Below are positions 14,610 through 21,615 of a stretch of DNA of 30,846 nt, one piece after another; within the stretch, counting starts at the first letter, position 1; every line of letters begins with the position of its first letter. Under the pieces are notes generated by a model that saw only the letters and a program-made list of their open reading frames with translations, was not told the origin of the DNA and did no database searches. A program made the translations under genes and the position numbers. Source of the DNA: DASXYU01 sp036502295 (lineage in GTDB: Bacteria > Actinomycetota > Actinomycetes > Mycobacteriales > Jatrophihabitantaceae); assembly GCA_036502295.1 (NCBI GenBank), contig DASXYU010000101.1:1-30846 (forward strand), in the 5' to 3' direction.

Positions 14610-15774
14610 GCGCCACCTCTTCGTAGATCTCCTGGTGTGCCTGCGCTACGGCAGACCACGTGCGGTCATCGGCCAGCTGCGCCGTCGCTGCGGCGAGCTC
14701 GTCCAGGGCCATGGGGTCATTGCGTAGCTCGCGCAGTCGCGAAGCGAAGCCGACTGCGCCGCCGGGGCAGCTGAGTTCCAGAGGCGCGCTACTCGCCGCG
14801 GCCATCGGCGGCGAGAGCAGCACGGGACGGTGATGCGCCAGCGCCAGGGCCAGCGGACCACTCGCGGCGTGCGGCGCGGGGTAGGGCAACAGCACTACGT
14901 CGCATGCCCGGAACCAGTCGGAGACGAGTTCGTCCGGCACGTAACCGGTGAACCTCGCGACGTCGCCGTAGCGTTGCTGCAACCGGAATGCGTAGTCGTC
15001 GGAGCGCTCGGCGAGGCGAGGGTGAACACCGCCGGCAACCACGACCTCGATGTCGTCCGAGGTGAGGACGGCCGCATCGAGTGCTGTCTCCAAGCCCTTG
15101 TAGGGGGCGAGGAAGCCGAAGCAGAGCGCAATGAGTCGTTCACCGGAGAGGCCGAGGCGCGCGCGGGCCGCCGACTGTTCGGCGGGCTGGACGCTGCACG
15201 GGTCGGCGACGCCGTGGGGGATGACCCGCGCGCCCGGCACCGATTGCGCGAAGGCGTGCTCGTGCACGATCGTCGCGTCCGCCAACCGCGGCAGGGAGTG
15301 TTGCAGAGTCCGCAGGCCGAAGCGTGCGACTTGTGGTGGAACACCCACGCGGTGCATCCGGGTGAACTCCTCGGTCACCGTCCCCGGCCGCACGACCTGG
15401 TGCATCGTGACGACCGTGGGCCGGTGCCGTGATCGCGCCAAGCCGGTGAAGAGCCCGGCGAGCGTTCCAGCGCCTCCGTAGAGGAAGAGCTCGTGCTGCA
15501 GGTGCACCACCGACACGTCGAGCTCGTCGGCCGTGGCGAGCGCCTCGGCAACGGCGTTGCGTTTTCCGCTGGTGAAGCAGCGCAGCACATCGACGCCGTT
15601 GTCGCTGCTGCGGTCGGGTTCGCCGTCCTCGTGCGGGGCGAGGACGATCGGCTTGAGGCCGTGATCGGCGAGCGCGTTGGCGAGGTTCGCGGTGTAGCGG
15701 GCCACACCGGCACGACCGTCCGGCGTGGTGCCGGTGCGGGGGTACGGGCTGATGAAGGCGACGTCAGGCGACAC
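14569..15774 (-). CDS. Glycosyltransferase family 4 (GT-B)
   Basis: The 401-residue protein has a GT-B layout. The N-terminal half begins MSPDVAFISPYPRTGTTPDG with the glycine-rich acceptor-side loop and contains VVHLQHELFLYGGAG. The C-terminal nucleotide-sugar half carries ALCFGFLAPYKGLETALDAA and DVVLLPYPAPHAASGPLALA, where GT4 enzymes bind the donor phosphates and ribose. It probably adds one sugar, such as mannose or glucose, to a lipid-linked intermediate in the cytosol. The GTG at 15774 is chosen because GGAGG lies seven bases upstream; the frame stays open for another 248 codons, but that stretch overlaps a convincing GT2 gene. It overlaps the GT2 gene by 11 bases and the pyruvyl transferase gene by 41. 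Donor and acceptor unknown. Confidence 0.88.
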   Translation of the reverse strand: MSPDVAFISPYPRTGTTPDGRAGVARYTANLANALADHGLKPIVLAPHEDGEPDRSSDNGVDVLRCFTSGKRNAVAEALATADELDVSVVHLQHELFLYGGAGTLAGLFTGLARSRHRPTVVTMHQVVRPGTVTEEFTRMHRVGVPPQVARFGLRTLQHSLPRLADATIVHEHAFAQSVPGARVIPHGVADPCSVQPAEQSAARARLGLSGERLIALCFGFLAPYKGLETALDAAVLTSDDIEVVVAGGVHPRLAERSDDYAFRLQQRYGDVARFTGYVPDELVSDWFRACDVVLLPYPAPHAASGPLALALAHHRPVLLSPPMAAASSAPLELSCPGGAVGFASRLRELRNDPMALDELAAATAQLADDRTWSAVAQAHQEIYEEVAHGSSLAGWRLRAA

Positions 15775-16606
15775 GATGCCACCTCCGCTGCGTGCGCGAC
15801 TCGCGCCGGACATCGGTGAGGGTGCGCCGCGTGGCCTGCGCCGCGGCACGTTCGGAACCGTGGTCCGGTAAGGCGACCACTTGGGCTGATGGCAGCTGTA
15901 CCGGCACGATGCGGTTGCGCAACCAGAGCAGTGCCAGCGATGCCGCCATCCGCGCGGAGTCGCGCGATGTCGACATCCGCGATCCTTGCCGGTCCAGCCA
16001 CACCGTCGGTACTTCGGCGACGGAGAGTCCCAGCTGCCGAGCGGTGAAGAGCAGGTCGACGTCGAAGACGAAGTCGCGGGTCGACAGCAGCGGAGTGAGT
16101 CGCTGAGCCGCGCTACGGCGCAGTACCTTCGCGCCGCATTGCGTGTCGGCGTACGGCAGCCCGAAGAGATGCCGTACGGCGAAGGCGAAGCTGCGTGCGG
16201 TGAGGCGGCGCAGCCGACTGCGACGAGCCGGCAGGACGGAGGCCGGGTGGTAGCGCGAGGCGATTGCCAGGTCGCTGTCGAGGTTCTGGCAGATGTCAAC
16301 GAGCCGGCGCAGTTCGCTCGGCGGTGTAGCCCCATCGGCGTCGACGAAGGCGACATAGTCGGCCTGCGAGTTGCGAAACGCCTCGGCCAAGACGCCCCCC
16401 TTGCCCAGTCGGGGGTAGTCGGTCGCCCGCACGCGCGGATCGGCCGTCTGGTGCTTGGTGACGAGTTCGGCCGTGCTGTCGGTGCAGTCATCCATAGCCA
16501 CGACGAAGCTGACATCACGGTTGTCGAATGCGGCGCTGTAGGCGTCGAGGGTGTCGGAGATCCGATGCTGCTCGTTGTGCGCGGGAATGATGATCTCTAG
16601 TTGCAT
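15764..16606 (-). CDS. Glycosyltransferase family 2 (dolichyl-phosphate sugar synthase-like)
   Basis: This 280-residue GT2 enzyme starts MQLEIIIPAHNEQHRI, has MDDCTDST near 38-45, and the DxD motif in YVAFVDADGATPP near 90. DTQCGAKVLRRSAAQRL and DFVFDVDLL are typical of Alg5/DPM1-like polyprenyl-phosphate sugar synthases. No C-terminal membrane anchor is obvious. It could make a polyprenyl-phosphate hexose, the kind of donor a GT-C enzyme needs, which fits the GT-C domain encoded in the same operon. It is the first gene of a six-gene operon; the ATG at 16606 has a modest GGAAG upstream. A LacI-type operator candidate lies about 83-94 bases before the start. The transferred sugar is not known. 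Confidence 0.88.
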   Translation of the reverse strand: MQLEIIIPAHNEQHRISDTLDAYSAAFDNRDVSFVVAMDDCTDSTAELVTKHQTADPRVRATDYPRLGKGGVLAEAFRNSQADYVAFVDADGATPPSELRRLVDICQNLDSDLAIASRYHPASVLPARRSRLRRLTARSFAFAVRHLFGLPYADTQCGAKVLRRSAAQRLTPLLSTRDFVFDVDLLFTARQLGLSVAEVPTVWLDRQGSRMSTSRDSARMAASLALLWLRNRIVPVQLPSAQVVALPDHGSERAAAQATRRTLTDVRRESRTQRRWHRVA

Positions 16607-16801
16607 GGGTCGCTTCCGATCCGGTGGCGGGTTCTGGTAGCGGGACTTCGATGAAGTCTCTGCAGTGGGCTACCCATCCAGTATGTCGAAAGCGTTTCCA
16701 AAACGTAATTCAAAGTGAATGATTTTGGTATAAGAAGCTGGTAGCGGACTGACGCTCGCTTCACTCAGTTCCTGCGCAGCATCGGCGTGACCAGCTTTGC
16801 T
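16607..16801. promoter_or_regulatory. Non-coding upstream region of the polysaccharide operon
   Basis: No gene is evident here. The part at 16681-16738 is clearly more AT-rich than its surroundings, as expected of a promoter region. On the minus strand CATACT (16686-16681) could be a -10 box with a weak TTACGT about 17 bases before it. The rest shows no structure I can support. Confidence 0.4.
16689..16700. promoter_or_regulatory. LacI-family operator candidate
   Basis: GAAAGCGTTTCC contains the perfect palindrome GAAA-GCG-TTTC with the central CG of LacI/GalR-family operators. With its flanks it fits the catabolite-responsive consensus WTGNAANCGNWNNCW at all fixed positions but one. It lies between the weak -35 and -10 candidates upstream of the GT2 gene, where a repressor would block transcription. 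No LacI-type gene is in the window. Confidence 0.4.
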
Positions 16802-16966
16802 CTAAGAACTCGTTGCAGCTCTTCTACCCATCTGCGCGGCGTTTGACGCCGGCCTAGCGACGGCGGGGTACACCGAGCAGCACGTGCGTGCCGCCCCGTC
16901 ATCGTCGATGCTCACCCGCCAGCAGCCGTCGTCCTCGGAGAGAGTCACTGCGACACTGTCCGCCAT
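16802..16966 (-). CDS. Small hypothetical ORF (54 aa), doubtful
   Basis: From the ATG at 16966 the frame reads MADSVAVTLSEDDGCWRVSI, then DDDGAARTCC, and ends at 16802. The first half looks protein-like (a strand, an acidic turn, W-R-V-S-I-D-D-D-G), but the second half is low in hydrophobic residues. No clear ribosome-binding site is seen. It lies just downstream of a degraded PAS gene on the same strand and may be another remnant. Function unknown. Confidence 0.3.
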   Translation of the reverse strand: MADSVAVTLSEDDGCWRVSIDDDGAARTCCSVYPAVARPASNAAQMGRRAATSS

Positions 16967-16992
16967 CGCAGGTCGACGGGCATTTCTCACGG

Positions 16993-17389
16993 CTTCACGA
17001 CCGGCCTTGTAGAAGACCGAGGCAAATCATGAAGGTACCGATACGGCGATCTCGCTGTCGCGCCAGTCGCGCAAGGTGCTGCCGTGCCACGCGCCTTCTG
17101 CTGACGTGTCCACTCGGTGACCGCCGCGTCGGGCGGCCGGTTGCCGGCAAGGTGGTAGTCGGCCATCGCCGTCGTGGTGACATCCACTCCGAGCGATACT
17201 CCGACGAGCGCGCATCCCGCATCGTTGAGGAACGTCACCCGCCCGTCGCCTCCGGCGATGGCGATGAAGGCGAACTGTGGGGGCGTCCTCGAGCAGAGTT
17301 GCGAGACGCGCCATCGGCGCGACACCATCCTGCTGACGATCGAGTGACTTTGAGAATTTTCGTGGTTTGGGCGCTTCCACTTTGAGAAT
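16993..17389 (-). pseudogene. PAS-domain protein remnant with at least two frameshifts
   Basis: Three overlapping frames together rebuild a PAS domain. One reads DGVAPMARLATLLEDAP. After a frame change in a run of five C (complement of 17279-17283), the next reads PQFAFIAIAGGDGRVTFLND and ALVGVSLGVDVTTTAMADYH. After a second change near 17095-17110, the third reads EGAWHGSTLRDWRDSEIAVS. That order (sensor strand, D-G-R-V-T-x-L-N, V-G, then G-x-W-x-G-x-S-x-L-R-x-W) is typical of PAS modules in actinobacterial signalling proteins. No output domain such as GGDEF or SpoIIE follows, so the rest is lost. Sequencing error at the C run could explain one shift but not the missing remainder. Confidence 0.6.
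17338..17389 (+). repeat. Left copy of an inverted repeat around the sigma/anti-sigma locus
   Basis: This block contains GATCGAGTGA (17338-17347) and GCGCTTCC-ACTTTGAGAAT (17371-17389). Their reverse complements occur in the same order, with slightly different spacing, at 19098-19138. The undecamer ACTTTGAGAAT also occurs twice here as a direct repeat (17347-17357 and 17379-17389). Confidence 0.5.
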
Positions 17390-17666
17390 CGTGCGCCACG
17401 CAAAGAGTTATGTCGCGCTACGTGCTGTGACGACGGCCAGCGAGGTGATCTTGATTGATGACATGGGTCGGTGCGAGCAGCGCTGGCTGGTTGCAAGTCG
17501 CGAGGCTTGAGTCGCCTCCCGATGGTCTGCGGCAAATGAAACCCGGTTTCGACGTCGAGGTGCCTTATCGCACGCTCGAGAAGGAATGAGCCATCCGACC
17601 TCTTCGCCGCCGCCATGCGGAACCTGCAGCGGCTGTGTCGCGTGTCAGCTCAGCCTCGCTTCGCGC
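17390..17666. other. No gene recognised
   Basis: Frames on both strands in this stretch are short or arginine-rich and lack a credible start with ribosome-binding site. It lies between the upstream end of the PAS remnant and the 3' end of the anti-sigma gene. I see no RNA gene, terminator or repeat that I can support. Confidence 0.5.
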
Positions 17667-18371
17667 TTAGCTACCGGCGGAAAGTGGTTCGACGCGCATC
17701 CCCTGCTCAAGCTGAACGAACTGTGGTCCAGCGCCGCCAGAGAGCATGAAGTACACGACGCCGCTGCCGTCTGCCGAAGCCCAACTCTTGAGCGTCGTCG
17801 GGTCTACGGTGACGTACACCGTCGAACCGTCCGGGAGCTGCGCAGGGAGGTAGACGGTGTCAGTGGAGCCGTCGACCACGACGTAGATGGTAAAGGTCAC
17901 CTCGGCCGGGAGCACTAGCTTGAGCGCGCCGCTGGGCAACGAGTTCTCGACCGACTTGATGAGCAGCGGGCAGTCTGCTTTGGGGGTAGTGATGAGTCGC
18001 TTCGTCTCGTCTGCGTTCAGGTGGAGGTCGGTCGTACAGTTCGTGTCGCCCTTTCCGATCTTGTAGTTCGCGGGCAGGACGATCTTGTAGCCAGTGAGTT
18101 CGATGGCGTTCCCGCCGCTGGTGTTGCCACTCGATCCCGGGAAGCCACCGCTCACCACGAGGAGCACCGCTGCGGCGGCAGCCGCGACTCCGATCCCGGT
18201 GAGGCTGGTGACGAGCCACCGGCGACGGCCAGTGGTGAGCTTCGGGTTGATTGGTTCAGTCTGGGGTGAGGAGAGGATGCGGGCGAGCGCTTCACCCCGC
18301 TTCTCGGGAGACCACTCAGCTTCGGCTTCGGAGTCGAGGGGTCGATAGGCAGTCAGCAAGTCTGTCTTCAT
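17667..18371 (-). CDS. Putative membrane anti-sigma factor
   Basis: The 234-residue protein has a cytosolic N-terminus of about 50 residues (MKTDLLTAYRPLDSEAEAEW...), one membrane segment (about 52-75, WLVTSLTGIGVAAAAAAVLL) and an extracytoplasmic domain of about 155 residues. This outer domain has two cysteines (in NCTTDL and ADCPLL) that could form a disulfide. The topology is that of ECF anti-sigma factors: the N-terminus sequesters sigma and the outer domain senses. No zinc-binding HxxxCxxC motif is present, so it is not of the ZAS class. The ATG overlaps the TGA of the sigma gene as ATGA, indicating coupled synthesis. The inducing signal is unknown. The anti-sigma role is inferred from context and topology. 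Confidence 0.7.
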   Translation of the reverse strand: MKTDLLTAYRPLDSEAEAEWSPEKRGEALARILSSPQTEPINPKLTTGRRRWLVTSLTGIGVAAAAAAVLLVVSGGFPGSSGNTSGGNAIELTGYKIVLPANYKIGKGDTNCTTDLHLNADETKRLITTPKADCPLLIKSVENSLPSGALKLVLPAEVTFTIYVVVDGSTDTVYLPAQLPDGSTVYVTVDPTTLKSWASADGSGVVYFMLSGGAGPQFVQLEQGMRVEPLSAGS

Positions 18372-18934
18372 GTGTGATCCTCCAAGAGTGTGTCGAGTGA
18401 GCGCGGTAACTGCTCTCGGCCGGCGTTTTCGTCTGGAGCTGCGAGTTCTCGCTCTAGCCGCTGCCTTGCGCGGTGGAGGCGGACTCGGAAGGTGCGGGGT
18501 GAGCAGCCACAGACCTGAGCTGCTTGAGTGTCAGTCAGGCCGTCCCAGCCGGTGAGTAAAAGCGCTTCGCGCTCTAGTTCGGATAGCGCGCGCAGTGCTC
18601 GCAGGAGTTCGCTGCGGTGTGCGACGGTCTCGTCTAATGGTGGCGCTGTTGGTAGGACTCGTTGGAGTGCAGCGAGTTCTTCACGGGTCCGCTCTTGCCG
18701 TGCGAGAGCTTGCCAGTGGTTTCCGATGAGGTTGCGAGCTACGACTAAGAGCCAGGGCAGCGGGTCGCCAGGTATGGAGTCGAGCTTTCGCCAAGCGACG
18801 AGGAAAGTCTCGGAGGCGATCTCTTCGGCGGTGTGGGATTTGACGTTTCTGCGAACGTAGGCGTAGACCCGCGTCGCGTAGGTGCTGTAGAGGGCGGTCA
18901 GCCGTTGCTCGTCCGGCGTCGCTGAGGTGCTCAC
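18368..18934 (-). CDS. ECF-type RNA polymerase sigma factor
   Basis: The 188-residue protein has sigma region 2 (about 15-65: YATRVYAYVRRNV, AEEIASETFLVAWRKL) and region 4 (about 112-165: LSELEREALLLTGWDGLTDT, then CGCSPRTFRVRLHRARQRL, a helix-turn-helix). Regions 1 and 3 are absent, as in the ECF group. LPWLLVVARNLIGNHW between them is typical. It would direct RNA polymerase to a small regulon when released by the membrane protein encoded next. The GTG at 18934 has no Shine-Dalgarno; CAAACT lies eight bases upstream, so the transcript may be leaderless. The regulon and signal cannot be read. Confidence 0.92.
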   Translation of the reverse strand: MSTSATPDEQRLTALYSTYATRVYAYVRRNVKSHTAEEIASETFLVAWRKLDSIPGDPLPWLLVVARNLIGNHWQALARQERTREELAALQRVLPTAPPLDETVAHRSELLRALRALSELEREALLLTGWDGLTDTQAAQVCGCSPRTFRVRLHRARQRLERELAAPDENAGREQLPRSLDTLLEDHT

Positions 18935-18936
18935 AT

Positions 18937-18948
18937 CTAGATAGTTTG
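18937..18948 (-). promoter_or_regulatory. Shared CAAACTATCTAG element upstream of the sigma gene
   Basis: The 12-mer CAAACTATCTAG ends two bases before the sigma GTG. The identical 12-mer lies before the 5-formyl-THF cyclo-ligase gene at 24706-24717. CAAACT could act as a -10 box giving a leaderless mRNA. No convincing -35 is seen. Confidence 0.35.
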
Positions 18949-19097
18949 CTGGGAGCGGCGTTTGTTACACGACCGCCGACCGAGATTAGGCAGCGTTTCC
19001 ACCGTGCGGGCCTTGGACTGCCCTGGTTGCACGCGAATCCGAGGCTCACAAGCCGACATCCGGCCGTTCGCGTGCGTGCAATCCGAAAGTTATCGAA

Positions 19098-19138
19098 ATT
19101 CTCAAAACGGAAGCGCTCTTTCTCATATTCACTCGATC
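19098..19138 (+). repeat. Right copy of an inverted repeat around the sigma/anti-sigma locus
   Basis: ATTCTCAAA (19098-19106), GGAAGCGC (19109-19116) and TCACTCGATC (19129-19138) match, in inverted orientation and the same order, the block at 17338-17389. The two copies enclose the sigma/anti-sigma pair. The last match covers the stop codon of the hypothetical gene ending at 19129. Confidence 0.5.
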
Positions 19139-19494
19139 ACCGGCACATCCTCGAACGTGCTGCGATGAAGGCGGCCCTCACGTCCTTCGAAGGCGGCGAC
19201 CCAGTCGCGTAAACCTTCCGGACCGAGCTTCTCGAAGAGGACGGTGTCGCTCTCGATGCGTCGGGATCCCGATGTGCGAATCCGACGACGGGCTCGTCCA
19301 GGCCGGGCAGATCGGTGAGCACCACCAGTCAGTCCGCCGTCGCCGATGTTCTGCGCCACGCTCGTCGCGACTGCCGTGGCGAACGCCACGTAGTCGCCCT
19401 GCCAGGCGAGTAGCGCGTCAGAAAGATCGGAGAGAAGTTTCCAGCGTCGCTGACCGGAGGACAGTGCGGCGACGTCCTCGGGCTCCGTGCTCAG
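19129..19494 (-). pseudogene. Hypothetical gene, probably decayed
   Basis: The frame reads STEPEDVAALSSGQRRWKLL, then SDLSDALLAWQGDYVAFATA and VATSVAQNIGDGGL, all protein-like. It then turns Arg/Ser-rich for about 25 codons, and becomes protein-like again (ESDTVLFEKLGPEGLRDWVA ... FEDVPVIE) to the stop at 19129. In the Arg-rich part another frame reads VVLTDLPGLDEPVVGFAHRD, which suggests two compensating frameshifts. At the natural start the codon is CTG (before AGC ACG GAG), preceded by GAGGAG, as if a GTG start had mutated. An in-frame TTG at 19536 gives a longer but poor N-terminus. No function recognised. Confidence 0.4.
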
Positions 19495-19582
19495 GGATCT
19501 CCTCGCCCGACGCCGCGCACGCTGGAAGCGTGTCAACGATAGATGCGAATCCTCAGCCGGCTCACGCCTCGCCGCGCGTCAT

Positions 19583-21592
19583 TTAGCGAACTCGGCCCGC
19601 CTTCGAGGTGGCCGTGAGCGTCAGATATCCCGCGGTGGCGAGCGTGCAGCGAAGGCTGATGCGGTGCCCGGTGAGCTTCGAGGTGAGCTTCAACTTTGAC
19701 TTCGTGGCACCCGGGATCGGCTTGCCGTCCTTGAGCCACTGCAGCTTCGGCTTCGGGTGCACGACCCGGCCGGAGCGGGAGTCACGCCGCAGGGTCCCGA
19801 CCGCCGCGTGCAGCGTGACACCGGTCCGGAAGGCACCCTTGGTCTTCGGCTTGCCCGCGACGAAGACGTGCAGGACGTTCCAGCTGAGCACCGTCGCGCC
19901 GGTACGCACCGGGTTGGGGGCGGTGCCCAACGTCGCGGTGATCACTGCCTGGCCGCTGCCCACGTCCTTCGGTTTGCCGCGGACGATGCCGTCGGGCCCG
20001 AGGACGAGCCCGTGTGGCAGTGCCCCCGAGGTGAGTGCATAGGTTGCGCCGGCGGTGTTGCTGGTGACCTTCCAGCCGATCGTTGCCTTGTGCACACCGA
20101 CCCGTTCCGGACCCGGGTTGCGCAGCACGATGCCGCCTGGGGCGAAGCCGCCGAGACCGTTCGGCGTTCCGACCCCGGTCGGGCCGTCCCATCCGGTGGT
20201 GGCGAAGCAGGCGATGGCGCACGTCGCGATTTTGTCGGCGACGTTGCGTCCCGACGTGACGTCGTTGAACTGGTCGGGATGGGAGTAGGGGGCGGTGCGG
20301 TCGGTGTGGTTACCGGCGAGGGCAAAGAGCGCGGCGATCATCGGGGTACCGGCCGACGTGCCGCCGAAGGTTTGCCAGTTCACGCTGTCGTTGGGGTCCG
20401 CAGTGGCGAGGCTGCCGTCAAGTCTGCGCGCGGCCTCGTACACCGCGACGCCGTGGCGCGGGTCGGCAACGATCGAGACGTCGGTGCCCATTCGCTTTGG
20501 GCAGGCGGCGCTGATCGCGGTGAGGGCACTCTGCCACGACGGGCGTCGCTCGTAGCTCGAGCAGCCGGACCCGGTGCCGCCCCAGCTCTGCATCGACGCG
20601 CTGCTACCCCACGCCGTCTCGCGCCAGCCCCGTGCCGTGCCGGGTGCCCGGGTCAAGCTGGTGCCGCCCACGGAGACGACGTTGGAGGAGTTGGCCGGCC
20701 AAGCGGGGCCCACGCCCTGGTCCGGGTCGTAGCCGTTGTCGCCGGCCGCCGCGACGTAGAGGACGTCGGGTGCGCCGTCGCCGTTGGAGTCGGGCTTGTA
20801 GTAGTTGGCATTGTCGCTCAGCTCACCGGCATACTCGCCCTGGCCCCAGGACATCGAGATGTACTGCGCGCCGAGGCCAACCGCGGTGAGGACGGCCTTC
20901 TCCATGTTCGGGCCGCTGGGCTTCACGCGTCCTTGGCTGTCGTAGACGCTGTCGGCGTTGTCCGCCTCGACGAGCAGGATGCGGCATTGGGCGCAGACGG
21001 CTGCCACCATCTCGACATCGAGGGTGGTCTCGTCGGCCCAGGAGAACTGCCCGGGGTGCGGCTCGATCGGTGCGGTGGAGGGAACGTTGCCGCGTTGGTC
21101 GGCCTGCTTGAAACACCATGCCTCGGTCGGGTCGTTGCTGACGGCCTGCGGGCAGGAACCGTCGGCGTTGAAGGGCATGTTGTAGAAGCTGCGGTAGTAG
21201 GAGAGGTCCGCGTAGACGTTGGGGGAGTGATACGCATCGATCACCGCGACGATCGGGCGGCTCGCAACGTCGGTGAAGCCGGTCGCTGCAGGCAACCGGT
21301 AGGCGCTCGCGAAGTCCGCCGGACCGTAGGAGTCCGTAGCCGGGCCCACGGTCGGTGTCGCGCTGAGGACGCGGGGCAACGCCACGCCCATGCAGTGGAT
21401 GCCGATACCGACCGTGCAGGTGCGCACGCCGCCGGTACCCGTGGCAGTGGGCCGGACATCGGCGCGGGAAGGTGTCACGGCACAGAACAGCGTCACAATG
21501 ATCGCAAAGAGGACGGCTGCTGCCGTCGTCATCTGTCGCGGTGTCGGGCCCGGCGACCGCCGTACTCGACCGTCGCCGTGGGGGGCCGTCAC
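19583..21592 (-). CDS. Secreted S53 family (sedolisin-type) serine-carboxyl peptidase
   Basis: The 669-residue protein has an N-terminal hydrophobic signal segment (about 22-44). Its S53 catalytic domain runs from about 85 to 480. The catalytic set is visible: E188 and D192 in DETTLDVEMV, the oxyanion D285 in AAAGDNGYD, and nucleophile S413 in FGGTSAGTPM. Calcium-site features FNDVTSGRN and GWDGPTGVGTPNG follow. The long pro-domain of many sedolisins is missing or very short. The last 170 residues look like Ig-like or cell-surface beta domains rich in G, T and K. Sedolisins work at acid pH outside the cell. The GTG at 21592 lies seven bases after TAATAC on the same strand, so it may be leaderless; the ATG at 21532 is an alternative. 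Divergent from moaE by 23 bases. Confidence 0.92.
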   Translation of the reverse strand: MTAPHGDGRVRRSPGPTPRQMTTAAAVLFAIIVTLFCAVTPSRADVRPTATGTGGVRTCTVGIGIHCMGVALPRVLSATPTVGPATDSYGPADFASAYRLPAATGFTDVASRPIVAVIDAYHSPNVYADLSYYRSFYNMPFNADGSCPQAVSNDPTEAWCFKQADQRGNVPSTAPIEPHPGQFSWADETTLDVEMVAAVCAQCRILLVEADNADSVYDSQGRVKPSGPNMEKAVLTAVGLGAQYISMSWGQGEYAGELSDNANYYKPDSNGDGAPDVLYVAAAGDNGYDPDQGVGPAWPANSSNVVSVGGTSLTRAPGTARGWRETAWGSSASMQSWGGTGSGCSSYERRPSWQSALTAISAACPKRMGTDVSIVADPRHGVAVYEAARRLDGSLATADPNDSVNWQTFGGTSAGTPMIAALFALAGNHTDRTAPYSHPDQFNDVTSGRNVADKIATCAIACFATTGWDGPTGVGTPNGLGGFAPGGIVLRNPGPERVGVHKATIGWKVTSNTAGATYALTSGALPHGLVLGPDGIVRGKPKDVGSGQAVITATLGTAPNPVRTGATVLSWNVLHVFVAGKPKTKGAFRTGVTLHAAVGTLRRDSRSGRVVHPKPKLQWLKDGKPIPGATKSKLKLTSKLTGHRISLRCTLATAGYLTLTATSKAGRVR

Positions 21593-21615
21593 GCGCCCAG
21601 TATTACCGTAGGGAT

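Noticed and set aside
15775..16518. A 248-codon N-terminal extension of the GT4 gene
   Set aside because: The stretch overlaps the well-supported GT2 gene in another frame and is Arg/Thr/Ser-rich. The GTG at 15774 has a good ribosome-binding site and gives a normal GT4 N-terminus.
16736..16801. A gene end or hairpin near GCTGGT...ACCAGC
   Set aside because: Only six bases pair over a long loop, and the short reading frame on the minus strand has no start or recognisable content.
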